Below, piece after piece: positions 17,531-26,816 of a stretch of DNA of 64,000 bases. Position 1 is the stretch's first letter. Each line of letters opens with the position of its first letter. Source of the stretch: an uncultured Clostridia bacterium (GTDB taxonomy: Bacteria > Bacillota > Clostridia > UMGS1883); contig CAKSFM010000004.1 of assembly GCA_934454525.1 (NCBI GenBank), positions 62,001-126,000 of the forward strand. Reading direction: 5' to 3'. The notes under the pieces were generated by a model that saw only the letters and a list, made by a program, of their open reading frames with translations, was not told the origin of the DNA and did no database searches. Made by a program: the position numbers and the translations under genes.

Positions 17531-18072
17531 TATTTATCCCCTCCCGACAGCGCTTTTTTCAGTTCATCCGCAGCTTCGCCAACACCGTTTGCAACGGCGC
17601 GGCTCGTGATAGTTGCTCCTGTAATTGCCGAAACCTCGTTCTCCGAATCGGTTTTGCCTTTAACAACCGAAAGTCCGGATTGTTTTCCGCGGAATTGATT
17701 TTTAAATTCTGCCGATGTGGATTTTGCTCCCAATCCGGGTGTTTCGGAATGTTCGAGGATTTCAATCCCCTCAACCTTATCCTCCGGCGTGAGTCCGACA
17801 ATCATCTTAATTTCACCGCCGAAACCGTTTGCCGATACCGTTACACAATATCCAACCGTCTCTCCGTTCTTTTTGCCCTCGTAAATTGCGTCGGTCAGCT
17901 TATCAAACACATCTGCTTCCGTAAATATGGATTTCATCGCATCCTGCGACGCGCGGTCTGAAGCCTCGGCAATTTTCTTTTCAGTTAGTCCGTTCACGCC
18001 GGCAAGCAGCATCGCCGCCGTCAGTGTGATGATGCAAAGTATACCGGAAAGCTTAACAAATTCGTTTTTCAT
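17530..18072 (-). CDS. rnfG: Rnf complex subunit G (covalent FMN)
   Basis: A 180-residue protein with one N-terminal membrane helix and an extracytoplasmic FMN-binding domain. SAITGATITSRAVANGV near residue 150 contains the SGAT-like site where ApbE attaches FMN to Thr. No apbE gene is visible in the window, so flavinylation must come from elsewhere. The start overlaps rnfD by 4 bp. Confidence 0.94.
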   Translation of the reverse strand: MKNEFVKLSGILCIITLTAAMLLAGVNGLTEKKIAEASDRASQDAMKSIFTEADVFDKLTDAIYEGKKNGETVGYCVTVSANGFGGEIKMIVGLTPEDKVEGIEILEHSETPGLGAKSTSAEFKNQFRGKQSGLSVVKGKTDSENEVSAITGATITSRAVANGVGEAADELKKALSGGDK

Positions 18073-19037
18073 GCCTTTTTACCCCCTGCAAGCTTTGGCA
18101 CCGTCCATCTGTCGAGAAGCGGCGTCATAATATTCATCAGCAATATCGCATAGGTAACGCCCTCCGGGTATCCGCCCCAAAAACGGATAACGGATGTTAT
18201 GATTCCGCATCCGCAGCCGAATATCAGCTGTCCCCATGCGGTTGTGGGCGTGGTTACATAATCTGTTGCCATGAACACCGCTGCAAGCATAACGCCGCCC
18301 GTAAACAATGCCTCTAACGGGCTGCGCCCGAAAATCATCGCCATCAGCATCACGCTGCCCATATATGTAAGCGGAATACGCAGCGAAATAACGCGGCGCA
18401 CAACAAGATAAACAAGTCCGAGAAGAATTGCCGCGGAGCATGTTTCTCCGATGCAGCCGCCGAGAGCAGTGCCGTCTGCCATTCTTCCGATAAAAAGTTC
18501 ACGCAATGCCGGCGGATTTGCCGAAGAAAGAGCCGCCATCGGGGAAAGCCGTGTTGCAGATGTGACAACGTCCGCAGTTTTTTCAAAAATTCCGAGCTTT
18601 TCCGTTGTGAACGATGTCATCGCCGCCGGAAAGGACGCCATCAGAAAAGCTCTGCCGATTAATGCCGGATTCATGAAGTTCTGCCCGATTCCTCCGAAAA
18701 GCTGCTTTGTTATCACAATTGCGGCGAATGAACCGATTACCACAGCATAGTACGGAATCGTTGACGGAAGTGCGAATGCAAGCAGCATACCGGTCACAAC
18801 TGCGCTGAGATCCTTAACCGTAACGCGCTTTTTTGCAATTATTTCATACAATGCCTCAAAACAGACGCATGATACGACAGACAGCACCGTCACCGCAAGT
18901 GCGCGCGCCCCAAAAAAGAGCACTCCCGCAAATGCAGCCGGCATCAGTGCAAGAATCACATCGAGCATGATATCGTCAACACTGTTGTTTGCGCGGATGT
19001 GCGGAGTTGACGAAACGGTAAGCTTAATATTTTCCAT
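18069..19037 (-). CDS. rnfD: Rnf complex subunit D
   Basis: A 322-residue membrane subunit with about eight to ten helices. SSTPHIRANNSVDDIMLDVI at the N terminus and DVVTSATRLSP (the Thr that carries covalent FMN) identify RnfD. The ATG at 19037 has AAAGGAG about 10 nt upstream. RnfD shuttles electrons across the membrane and helps couple electron flow to Na+ or H+ export. Confidence 0.95.
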   Translation of the reverse strand: MENIKLTVSSTPHIRANNSVDDIMLDVILALMPAAFAGVLFFGARALAVTVLSVVSCVCFEALYEIIAKKRVTVKDLSAVVTGMLLAFALPSTIPYYAVVIGSFAAIVITKQLFGGIGQNFMNPALIGRAFLMASFPAAMTSFTTEKLGIFEKTADVVTSATRLSPMAALSSANPPALRELFIGRMADGTALGGCIGETCSAAILLGLVYLVVRRVISLRIPLTYMGSVMLMAMIFGRSPLEALFTGGVMLAAVFMATDYVTTPTTAWGQLIFGCGCGIITSVIRFWGGYPEGVTYAILLMNIMTPLLDRWTVPKLAGGKKA

Positions 19038-19051
19038 ATATAACAACTCCT

Positions 19052-20380
19052 TTATCTGCGTTTTTTCTGCTCTGCCAGCACTTTTTGCTTGGCAATTCTT
19101 ATATTCTGCACAAGCTGCCGCTTTGACGGACATTCGAAGCTGCAGCAGCCGCATTCAATGCAGGACGTAACATTGTATTCCTCACACTTGTCAAGCTCTC
19201 CGCGCACGGCAAAATCATGCAGATACAGCGGCATAAGGCGCATCGGACAGTGCGACACGCACTTTCCGCAGCGTATACACGGATATTCTTCCGGGAGCTT
19301 TGCCTCCTCCTCCGTAAAACACAGGATCGCCGAAGTGCCTTTTATAATAGGGATATCCAGCCTGAATTGCGCAACGCCCATCATCGGACCGCCCATTATG
19401 ACTTTTGACGGTTCCTTTTCGAAGCCGCCGTTTTGTTCTATTATATAATCAACCGGTGTGCCTATGCGCACTCTGTAATTGACAGGCTCCTTAACCGCAC
19501 CGCCGACAAGTGTTACAATTCTGCGCATGAGCGGCGTACCGAAAAGAAATCTTCTGGCAATTGCGGTGCATGTGTCAATGTTAACCACAATAACGCCGGC
19601 ATCGGCAGGCAGTTTCCCCGGGGGAACATCGCGCCCGGCAACAGCTTTTATAAGCTGCTTTTCTCCGCCCTGAGGATATTTCTTTTTCAGTGTATCAACA
19701 GTTATTGTTTCATTTTCGCACCGTTTTTTCAGCAGTGCGATTGCATCGGGTTTGTTTTCTTCAACAGCTATATGCCCATTTGTTATTCCGAAACGATAAA
19801 GCAGAATTTTCAGTCCCGCAATAACCTCATCCGGGGTTTCCAGCATGATTCTGTGGTCGCTTGTAAGATAAGGTTCGCACTCTGCCCCGTTTACTATCAC
19901 CGTGTCAATCTTACATTCCTTGGGCGGCATGAGCTTAACATGCGTCGGAAATGTTGCTCCGCCCATTCCGACAATTCCTGCTTCACGCACCATTGACGGA
20001 ATGTCATCCGGACTGACCGATGTGTAATCAATGGGTTTAAGCGCGTCATCGGGAGTATCACAAAAATCGTTTTCAATAATTATTGACATAACCATGTTTC
20101 CGTTTGATACCGGCCGCGGCTCAATCGCTTTAACGGTACCCGAAACGGATGAATGAATCGGAGCGGACACAAATGCTTCGCTGTCGGCGATTTTTGTTCC
20201 CATTTTGACGGCATCCCCAACTTTCACGCATGGTTCACACGGAGCGCCGATATGCTGCGACAGCGGGAAAATCAGCTCCTGCGGCGGCTCTAATGCCTTT
20301 ATTGGCTTTGAAGCTGTGAAGCTCTTGTTATCATCGGGGTGCACACCTCCGCGAAATGTCAGTTTTCTGCTGAAAATCAT
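19052..20380 (-). CDS. rnfC: Rnf complex subunit C (NADH-binding)
   Basis: A 442-residue soluble subunit with the NADH/FMN site and two [4Fe-4S] clusters. FRGGVHPDDNKSFT and VGMGGATFPTHVKLMP are RnfC/NuoF-like motifs; CIRCGKCVSHCPMRLMP and CIECGCCSFECPSKRQLV bind the clusters. It opens the rnf genes, and its ATG overlaps the stop of the upstream lipoprotein gene (ATGA), tying that gene to the complex. Confidence 0.96.
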   Translation of the reverse strand: MIFSRKLTFRGGVHPDDNKSFTASKPIKALEPPQELIFPLSQHIGAPCEPCVKVGDAVKMGTKIADSEAFVSAPIHSSVSGTVKAIEPRPVSNGNMVMSIIIENDFCDTPDDALKPIDYTSVSPDDIPSMVREAGIVGMGGATFPTHVKLMPPKECKIDTVIVNGAECEPYLTSDHRIMLETPDEVIAGLKILLYRFGITNGHIAVEENKPDAIALLKKRCENETITVDTLKKKYPQGGEKQLIKAVAGRDVPPGKLPADAGVIVVNIDTCTAIARRFLFGTPLMRRIVTLVGGAVKEPVNYRVRIGTPVDYIIEQNGGFEKEPSKVIMGGPMMGVAQFRLDIPIIKGTSAILCFTEEEAKLPEEYPCIRCGKCVSHCPMRLMPLYLHDFAVRGELDKCEEYNVTSCIECGCCSFECPSKRQLVQNIRIAKQKVLAEQKKRR

Positions 20381-21273
20381 TTCTCATTCTCCTCCGTTTC
20401 TGTATCGGATTCATTATTCCCGATCGCCTCACCGGTATCATTTTCCGGTTTCTTGCTCTTGTTTATTGCCAAGAACACTGCTGCCGCTGCAGCGATCAGT
20501 ATTACTAAAATCAACGCAACCGTATGATTCTTTTCGGCTTTGCCGCTCCTTTTTACCTTTTTATCTGCTTTTACATTTTTATCGGCAGAATCCGTTTTCT
20601 CATTATTCCCGGTCTGTTCAGCCTGGGTTTCGCTCCCGATTGCTTCCTGCGGAGCATCCTTTTGCGTAAATTCCTCGCCCTTGTAAGCTGCTGTAAGCTC
20701 AAGCTTAACCGAATCCTCTGCAGTTCCTTCCCACTTCATTGCATTTTTTCCGCTGCTCTTTCCGTTTCCCTCTTCCTTTTCTGCTGTTATGGTAATACTT
20801 GCACCGAACGCTTTTTTATTTTCCGACAACAGCTCCGTTGCGCCGAAAGAATCTGAATTAAGCGTTCCGTCAAATGTTATTTTTCCGTCCTTTGCGTTAA
20901 CCGTTACTGCATTTTCTGCCGGAACGGCGGTGAATTTGGGTACAAACGGAATCCCCTGCCAGTTTGCCGCGTCAGCCAATGCCGCTGCATTATTAAAATG
21001 CTTTTCAACAACAATCTTTGCAAAATTGCCGTCATCCTTTTCGGTGTAACTTATTTTGTTTTCGTCAAGCGGTTGTTTTATGAGGTCTTTAACCTGATTC
21101 AGCACGTCATCGCCGTCAACCATGGTTTTATCGATACCATAGACAATCTGCGCATCAATTGAGCCGTTTTTATTTATCGTCAGTGAAATGTCGTTTCTGC
21201 CGCAGCTGCAAAGTATGAAAGCAAGCATAAGCAGCGCTGCCGCAAAAACCTTTTTGTGAAATGTCCGAATCAT
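20377..21273 (-). CDS. Membrane-anchored lipoprotein coupled to rnf
   Basis: A 298-residue protein not firmly recognised. It has a type II signal (basic start, hydrophobic stretch, then FILCSCGRND, lipid-modified Cys near residue 23). A beta-rich domain resembling LppM/DUF3153-type lipoproteins follows (SLTINKNGSIDAQIVYGID; tentative). Then come a Lys/Glu-rich low-complexity linker, a C-terminal transmembrane helix and an acidic tail. A protein with a lipid anchor at one end and a helix at the other could span the surface layer. The ATG at 21273 has GGGGGAG upstream. It overlaps rnfC by 4 bp, so a role in Rnf assembly or surface electron transfer is possible, but this is inference from position only. 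Confidence 0.65.
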   Translation of the reverse strand: MIRTFHKKVFAAALLMLAFILCSCGRNDISLTINKNGSIDAQIVYGIDKTMVDGDDVLNQVKDLIKQPLDENKISYTEKDDGNFAKIVVEKHFNNAAALADAANWQGIPFVPKFTAVPAENAVTVNAKDGKITFDGTLNSDSFGATELLSENKKAFGASITITAEKEEGNGKSSGKNAMKWEGTAEDSVKLELTAAYKGEEFTQKDAPQEAIGSETQAEQTGNNEKTDSADKNVKADKKVKRSGKAEKNHTVALILVILIAAAAAVFLAINKSKKPENDTGEAIGNNESDTETEENEK

Positions 21274-21303
21274 ATGTATTCTCCCCCTCATAAAAATATC
21301 ACA

Positions 21304-22410
21304 CTATTTTTTAAGCGATGTGTAAACCTCGTCAAACAGGGTTTGCAGCTTTTCCACCGTCAACCCTCTTACGCGCCTGTGCGCAGCTGCAAGCTCATCA
21401 GTGTAGTCGCTTAACATATATGCAGTGTACTTCTCGCCTGCATGCGTCACAAGCGGAAGCATTTTGTAGCTGTCAACGGAAACTTTTCCGTTCTTTTTTG
21501 TCAGTGTAACATCTGCCATTCCGCAAAGAATTTTGCTGATGCTGTCCTGATTTGAAATAAAATTCCCGAGCGAATAAAACACAACCGCGCTGTTCCCGTT
21601 TTCGGTCTTTATTTCATCAACACCCTGGATAACATGCGGATGCGCCCCTATGATTAAATCCGCACCGTTTTCGCAGAGATATTCTGCGTCTTTCAGCTGT
21701 TCTTTTGTCGGCTTGTGTGTATATTCAGTTCCGAAATGAATAAAAACAACTGTAAAGTCAGCTTCCTTTTCAGCACATGCGAGATCCTTTCTAACCTTAT
21801 CTTCATCGTAAACGTCCACCATATAACCGTAATCTTTCGGAAGAACATGACCGTTTAAGCCATAGGTATAGTTAAGCATGGCAATTTTAAAATTCTGCTT
21901 TCCGAAAACCGTTATCCTGTCAGCATCCTCCTGTGATTCATGTATTCCGAGCACAGAAACATGCGGATATTTTTTCCAGAAATCCAATGTGTTTTCAATT
22001 GCGTCCACATGCTTGTCAAGAACATGATTCGTTGCATGTGTGACAACATTAAATCCGGCAGCCGCGGCATAATCTCCAACTTCGGGCGGTGTGCCGAACT
22101 CCGGATAACCGCTGAATGCCGCTGCATCACTTACAAAAATCGTTTCCTGGTTGATTGCGGCAATATCAGCGTCTTTCAGATACGGAGCAATATTTTCGTA
22201 AAGGCATGTAAAGTCATATCCATTGTCAGTTGCACATCTTTTATAGATCGGTGAATGAATCAGGTTGTCACCCACTGCCTTAATACGGACTGTAACCGGA
22301 GTTTCCTCTGCTGTTACGGCGGAGATTGCCTTTTTTGTTTCATTGCTTTCTCCGTTTCCGCAGCCTGCAAGGAGCAGACAGAGCGCCGCTGCCGCAAGTT
22401 TTTTTATCAT
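21304..22410 (-). CDS. CapA-family lipoprotein (metallophosphatase fold)
   Basis: A 368-residue secreted lipoprotein (lipobox ALCLLLAGCG). The body is the PGA_cap/CapA fold: VRIKAVGDNLIHSPIYKR, NQETIFV, THATNHVLDK, VFIHFGTEY and ADLIIGAHPHVIQGVDEI with SLGNFISNQ. CapA in bacilli takes part in poly-gamma-glutamate capsule handling, but most clostridial family members are uncharacterised and there are no capBC genes here. The start overlaps the gltX stop by 4 bp. Confidence 0.88.
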   Translation of the reverse strand: MIKKLAAAALCLLLAGCGNGESNETKKAISAVTAEETPVTVRIKAVGDNLIHSPIYKRCATDNGYDFTCLYENIAPYLKDADIAAINQETIFVSDAAAFSGYPEFGTPPEVGDYAAAAGFNVVTHATNHVLDKHVDAIENTLDFWKKYPHVSVLGIHESQEDADRITVFGKQNFKIAMLNYTYGLNGHVLPKDYGYMVDVYDEDKVRKDLACAEKEADFTVVFIHFGTEYTHKPTKEQLKDAEYLCENGADLIIGAHPHVIQGVDEIKTENGNSAVVFYSLGNFISNQDSISKILCGMADVTLTKKNGKVSVDSYKMLPLVTHAGEKYTAYMLSDYTDELAAAHRRVRGLTVEKLQTLFDEVYTSLKK

Positions 22411-24047
22411 TCCATCGCCGCCTTAATGCGCGCAATTGTGCGCGTTTCTCCGAGAACCTGCTGTATGCACCATATATCGGGCGAATTCTGCCTGCCCGTG
22501 ACCGCAACGCGAATCACGCCGCTGACATCACCCACATGTCCCTTATAGTTTTCGGGATTTTTGCGGAAAAGCTTCGGCTGCGGAGCATATCCGAGTTCCT
22601 CTCCGAACGCACGGATTTTTCCGAACCATGTGCTTTGATCATCAGTATGATTATAGCTTTCAAGATACTTTTCAAGTATAAGCTTTCTGTCCTCTTCACT
22701 TACATTTGACGGATATTCATCCTCGCGGCGGAAAAGCTCATCAAAGAAAAAGCTGTAAAATTCCTTTGACTGCCGCCAGTGGCTGATATCTTTGCGCGGC
22801 TTTTCTCCTCCCCTGCCGATTGCAATCATTCCGAGCGTGAAATCCTTGTCACGCATTAAAAGGTCATAGTAATCGCTGTCACATTCTTTTGCCCATGCAG
22901 TAAGTGCCCCGAAAACGGTTTGTGCGTCAAGCCTTGCAAGATAGTTTTTGCTGACATCATTAAGCTTGTCAATATCAAAAAGCGAACCGCTGACGCCCAT
23001 TTTTTCTGTTGTAAAAGCAAATTCGTCCATCGGCAAATCGGGATTTGCAAGCCGCCACTCCTCAAAGTTTGAATTGAGCACGGTCATAAGATATTCCCGA
23101 ACCGCGCCGGGAACATACCCCTCGTTTTTATAATAATCGAGCGAAAGCTCCGGATCTTTTCTTTTGCTGAGTTTGCGTTTTGTTCCGTTATCAATTTTCA
23201 TCAGCTGCGCCGTATGGCAGTAAACAGGCATCTCCCAACCCATGGTTTCAAAAAGCTGAACATGAATCGGCAGCGTTGCAAGCCATTCCTCACCGCGGAC
23301 AACATGCGTTGTGCGCATAAGGTGGTCATCAATAACGTGCGCAAAATGATATGTTGGTATTCCGTCCGATTTAAGCAGAACAATATCCTGGTCATTAGCC
23401 GGCATTGTGAGCTTTCCGCGGATTCCGTCCTCAATCGTGAACGTTTTTCCGCATGACTCCGGTGCGCGGAAGCGCAGCACAAACGGCTTTCCGTCTTCAA
23501 TATTTTTTTTCGCTTCCTCAAAGGTAATATTTCTGTGCACTGCCCATTTTCCGTAGTACCCAAAGTTTTCCTTAAGCTGCATCTGCTTTTCGCGCATTGC
23601 GGAAAGTTCCTCCTCAGTGCAGAAGCAGGGATATGCCAATCCGCGCTTTACAAGCTCTTTCGCAAAGGTTTGATATATTTCCGCACGCTCGCGCTGACGA
23701 TACGGACCGTAGTTTCCTTTTTCTCCGTTGCTTTCCGCGCCCTCGTCAAATTCAACGCCGAAATAGCGCAATGTGTTTATAACAACGTCAACCGCGCCCT
23801 CAACCTCGCGCTTGTTATCGGTATCCTCAATTCTGAGATAAAAAACTCCGCCCGACTGATGTGCCAGTCTTTCATCAGTAATTGCACCGAACAGATTTCC
23901 CAGGTGAATAAACCCCGTCGGACTCGGGCCAAGCCTTGTGACCTTTGCGCCGTCAGGCAAATTGCGCTTCGGATAAAGCTCCTCATAGTATTCGGGTGTT
24001 TTATCAATATTCGGGAAAAGCAGCTGTGCCATCTGTAAATTATCCAT
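22407..24047 (-). CDS. gltX: Glutamyl-tRNA synthetase
   Basis: Charges tRNA(Glu). The 546-residue class I enzyme has the HIGH motif in GPSPTGFIHLGNLFGA, LRIEDTDNKREVEGA, and the KMSKS motif as KRKLSKRKDPE. Its length exceeds the usual 480-500, with a longer C-terminal anticodon-binding part, as in several clostridial homologues. AAAGGA precedes the ATG by 8 nt. Whether it also misacylates tRNA(Gln) (with GatCAB) cannot be judged here. Confidence 0.93.
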   Translation of the reverse strand: MDNLQMAQLLFPNIDKTPEYYEELYPKRNLPDGAKVTRLGPSPTGFIHLGNLFGAITDERLAHQSGGVFYLRIEDTDNKREVEGAVDVVINTLRYFGVEFDEGAESNGEKGNYGPYRQRERAEIYQTFAKELVKRGLAYPCFCTEEELSAMREKQMQLKENFGYYGKWAVHRNITFEEAKKNIEDGKPFVLRFRAPESCGKTFTIEDGIRGKLTMPANDQDIVLLKSDGIPTYHFAHVIDDHLMRTTHVVRGEEWLATLPIHVQLFETMGWEMPVYCHTAQLMKIDNGTKRKLSKRKDPELSLDYYKNEGYVPGAVREYLMTVLNSNFEEWRLANPDLPMDEFAFTTEKMGVSGSLFDIDKLNDVSKNYLARLDAQTVFGALTAWAKECDSDYYDLLMRDKDFTLGMIAIGRGGEKPRKDISHWRQSKEFYSFFFDELFRREDEYPSNVSEEDRKLILEKYLESYNHTDDQSTWFGKIRAFGEELGYAPQPKLFRKNPENYKGHVGDVSGVIRVAVTGRQNSPDIWCIQQVLGETRTIARIKAAME

Positions 24048-24062
24048 TCTTTTGTTCCTTTC

Positions 24063-25232
24063 TCAGTCCTCAAAATATCCTTTATATTCTACCTTTGGTG
24101 CGTCCGGCAGCAGCCGTGCGCAAATATCTATGAAATAATCGTCCGTCATTGAAGCAATATAGTCTGCAACAATGTCATCGGGCGGCGTTATTTCGGCATA
24201 ATTATCGCTTTGCCTGTAGTATTTTCTCCGCGTGTTCACATAATTTATATGATGTTTATAGATCAGTTTATTTCTGTCTCCGCTTTCCAAATCGTAAAGC
24301 AGCTTTTTATAAAGCTCCGCGAACATCGGGCGCAGGCAGCGCTCATACTGGTCATTCACATCATGTGAATGATATATGCGTTCATAATTCTCCTTTTTTA
24401 TGGTTCTCAGCCGGTCGAAATAATCGTGATCCATTTTGATATAATCATGCCCAAAGCTGTTTTCAACAATGTTTACAACGAAATTGTTTATTGCCATTGA
24501 ATTAAAGTTTCCGTTCTCCGGAAGAATGACCCCGATCCGTTCCGCGTCCTGCCTGTCCTTGCCTATGTATGCAATTATATCGCTCACTCTTACAATACAG
24601 CCCTCAATCGTTGATGGAATAAGGTGTTTTATGCTTTCACGGTCTGTATAGCATTTTTCAAACTTTTCATCAAACTCGTCAAATCCGCTTATCGGAACCG
24701 GGCGGTATTCCTCCAGCTCAAGCTCGCCGTTATGGCAGAGTATTCCGTCAAGCGTGTCAAGGCTCAGATTAATACCGAAAATCCTGTCAAGTACACGTAC
24801 GCTGTGTACATTATGATTAAACCAGCGCCCTGTCCGCGCATGGTAGCTGTCATTTAACAGCCTTTCGCCGGCATGCCCGAACGGAGTGTGCCCGATATCG
24901 TGACCGAGGGCAATTGCCTCAATTAAATCAAGATTGCAGCCGAGCAGCCTGCCGATGTTGCGCGCAATCCGCGAAACAAGCTGCACATGCAGTGCGCGCC
25001 GCGTGAGATCATCATTTTTGCAGAATGAGAAAACCTGAGTTTTATCAGCATATCTGTTATAGAACGGGTGATGAAGAATTTTTTCAATATCTCTTATATA
25101 GCACGGACGCCAAACTGAAGCACGGTCGCGCGTTGGATCCCGCCGTACGGCTGAACCTGCCGACAAACCCAGTTTTTTTTCAATAAGTTCACAGGTTTCC
25201 GGCGAAAGGCGCAAATATTCATTTTTCTCCAA
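24063..25232 (-). CDS. dgt: dNTP triphosphohydrolase (Dgt-like, HD domain)
   Basis: Hydrolyses dGTP or other dNTPs to nucleoside and triphosphate, controlling dNTP pools. The HD-domain metal ligands appear in IALGHDIGHTPFGHAGE, with TRRALHVQLVSRIARNIGR before it and FNHNVHSVRVLD after it. RRDPTRDRASVWRPCYIRD at the N terminus is typical. The start is read as TTG 25232, with AGGGAGAGG 6 nt upstream; ATG 25262 is an alternative lacking a ribosome site. It overlaps the upstream gene by 14 bp. Confidence 0.88.
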   Translation of the reverse strand: MEKNEYLRLSPETCELIEKKLGLSAGSAVRRDPTRDRASVWRPCYIRDIEKILHHPFYNRYADKTQVFSFCKNDDLTRRALHVQLVSRIARNIGRLLGCNLDLIEAIALGHDIGHTPFGHAGERLLNDSYHARTGRWFNHNVHSVRVLDRIFGINLSLDTLDGILCHNGELELEEYRPVPISGFDEFDEKFEKCYTDRESIKHLIPSTIEGCIVRVSDIIAYIGKDRQDAERIGVILPENGNFNSMAINNFVVNIVENSFGHDYIKMDHDYFDRLRTIKKENYERIYHSHDVNDQYERCLRPMFAELYKKLLYDLESGDRNKLIYKHHINYVNTRRKYYRQSDNYAEITPPDDIVADYIASMTDDYFIDICARLLPDAPKVEYKGYFED

Positions 25233-25722
25233 ATATAACCTCTCCCTTTCGTATGATAACATCTGCACCGATTCCCGTCACTATCCCGACGGCTGCACCG
25301 ATAAATGTCAGAATCGGCAAATATCCGAGCGCGCCTGTTCCGAGCATCAGGTATGCGGCAGTCAGCTGTCCGATATTGTGGAATATTCCGCCGGCGCAGC
25401 TTATTCCCATAACAGAAAACTTATCGGTTTTTTTCAGAAGCAGCATGGCGGCAAGACTTGCCGCTGCGCCCGAAAAGCTGTATATCAATCCGGAAAATCC
25501 GGAAAAAAGCATTGCACATAATAACGGTTTTATTGCTGCAACAAAAATTGCGCACGGAGCATCAATGCAGTAAAGCGCGGAGAGCACAGCTATATTGCCA
25601 AGTCCTATTTTTATACCCGGAACCGGAACAATCGGCGGCAGACAGCTTTCGGCAAATCCGAGAGCAACCGCTGCTGCCGCAAGCATCGCCGTCCGCGCGG
25701 CATATTTCGCGGTTATTTTCAT
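25219..25722 (-). CDS. Gx transporter family membrane protein
   Basis: A 167-residue protein with about five hydrophobic segments, of the family once annotated heptaprenyl diphosphate synthase component I. Typical features are ESCLPPIVPVPGIKIGLGNI and GGIFHNIGQLTAAYLMLGTG. The ATG at 25722 overlaps the stop of the NusG-II gene (ATGA). In Listeria a NusG-domain-II/Gx pair (EetA/EetB) belongs to the flavin-based extracellular electron transfer locus. Here the pair is present without ndh2, apbE or pplA nearby, so the same function is only a suggestion. Confidence 0.82.
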   Translation of the reverse strand: MKITAKYAARTAMLAAAAVALGFAESCLPPIVPVPGIKIGLGNIAVLSALYCIDAPCAIFVAAIKPLLCAMLFSGFSGLIYSFSGAAASLAAMLLLKKTDKFSVMGISCAGGIFHNIGQLTAAYLMLGTGALGYLPILTFIGAAVGIVTGIGADVIIRKGEVIFGEK

Positions 25723-26057
25723 ATTATAACATCCGTTTCTTTTTTTCCTTCGATAACAATGCTCAGTCTGTGCGGCAGGCAGATAATGCTCTGACCGCTT
25801 TTTTTTGCCGTCATCCTTTCGCAGAGCCTGTCCGGGCAATCGGCGCCGATAACGCGAACTCCGTCTTTTTCAATCTTCACGGTGTTGTTTCCGTATTTTG
25901 TTGCAACAACAATTTCGGCCGGTTTTCCGAAAGGAACTGTTTTATAAAGCTCTCCGTCCACATAAACCGAAACACGTTCGCCGCCCGTTTGAAAAAAACT
26001 GCCGCCGATAAATATAATCGCCGCTGCCGCTATGATTAAAAAGTCAGCTTTCTTCAT
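25719..26057 (-). CDS. NusG domain II-containing membrane-anchored protein
   Basis: A 112-residue protein with an N-terminal transmembrane anchor (about residues 5-20) and an extracytoplasmic NusG-II-like beta domain (VSVYVDGELYKTVPFG, then VRVIGADCPDRLCER and SIICLPHRLSIVIEG). The paired Cys in DCPDRLCE and a later ICLPH are conserved in the family. It is translationally coupled to the SDR gene upstream and the Gx gene downstream by 4-bp overlaps. Confidence 0.85.
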   Translation of the reverse strand: MKKADFLIIAAAAIIFIGGSFFQTGGERVSVYVDGELYKTVPFGKPAEIVVATKYGNNTVKIEKDGVRVIGADCPDRLCERMTAKKSGQSIICLPHRLSIVIEGKKETDVII

Positions 26058-26800
26058 TTTTCTTTTTTCTTCTGAATAACATAAACAACTCTTGCCGCCA
26101 GGCTGTCTGGTACAAGCTTTGAAATAAATCTGGTAAAACCTGTTACGAATGACGGGGTGATTATTCCTTTTCCCTTAAACATTCCGTCAACAGCGGCGCG
26201 CGCAGCATACTGCGGAGAAACGGAGCCGATTCCGAATTTAACTCCGGCAACATCGTTAAATTCCGTTCTGACAGGTCCGGGGCAAAGCACACTTACAGTT
26301 ACCGGCGATTTTTTACGCCGAAGCTCCTCCCGCACTGCAAGGCTCAGCCTTGTTACATAAGCCTTTGACGCATAGTATGACGAAAACATCGGTCCGGGGA
26401 AAAATGAAGCCGATGATGACACATTGAGAATTCTTCCGCTGCCGCGTTTCTTAAACTCCGCAATATAGAGCTTCATCAGTATATGCAGTGCAAAGATATT
26501 CACATCAAGCATTTCACATTCGCGCGAAAGCTCCGTTTCGTCAAATGCGCCGAACACGCCGAATCCGGCATTATTTACCAGAATATCAACATCGCGGTTT
26601 TCATTAAAAAGGCGCTCCGCCTCCGTGCGCACGGACAGATCCGTGCAGGCAATTTTGCAAGGAACATTCAACGTTTTTTTAAGCTCCTCCAGGCGTTCCT
26701 CTCTCCGCGCTGCAATAACAAGCTCATATCCCTTCGAGGCAAGCAGACGTGCAATTTCGCGCCCGATGCCCGAACTCGCACCGGTTATAAGAGCTTTCAA
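26054..26800 (-). CDS. Short-chain dehydrogenase/reductase
   Basis: A 248-residue classical SDR: TGASSGIGREIARLLAS (cofactor loop), DILVNNAGFG, catalytic Ser in LNVSSSASFF and YYASKAY (YxxxK). Arg residues after the second strand (AARREERL) favour NADP(H). The start is taken as TTG 26800 with AGGA 10 nt upstream, giving the usual MKALITGASSGIG N terminus; GTG 26809 is too close to the ribosome site. Substrate is unknown. Confidence 0.85.
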   Translation of the reverse strand: MKALITGASSGIGREIARLLASKGYELVIAARREERLEELKKTLNVPCKIACTDLSVRTEAERLFNENRDVDILVNNAGFGVFGAFDETELSRECEMLDVNIFALHILMKLYIAEFKKRGSGRILNVSSSASFFPGPMFSSYYASKAYVTRLSLAVREELRRKKSPVTVSVLCPGPVRTEFNDVAGVKFGIGSVSPQYAARAAVDGMFKGKGIITPSFVTGFTRFISKLVPDSLAARVVYVIQKKKEK

Positions 26801-26816
26801 TAGAATCACATCCTAA

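Noticed and set aside
16338..20380. Nqr (Na+-NADH:quinone reductase) instead of Rnf
   Set aside because: The gene order C-D-G-E-A-B, the RnfB multi-cluster ferredoxin and the absence of NqrF (diaphorase) identify Rnf.
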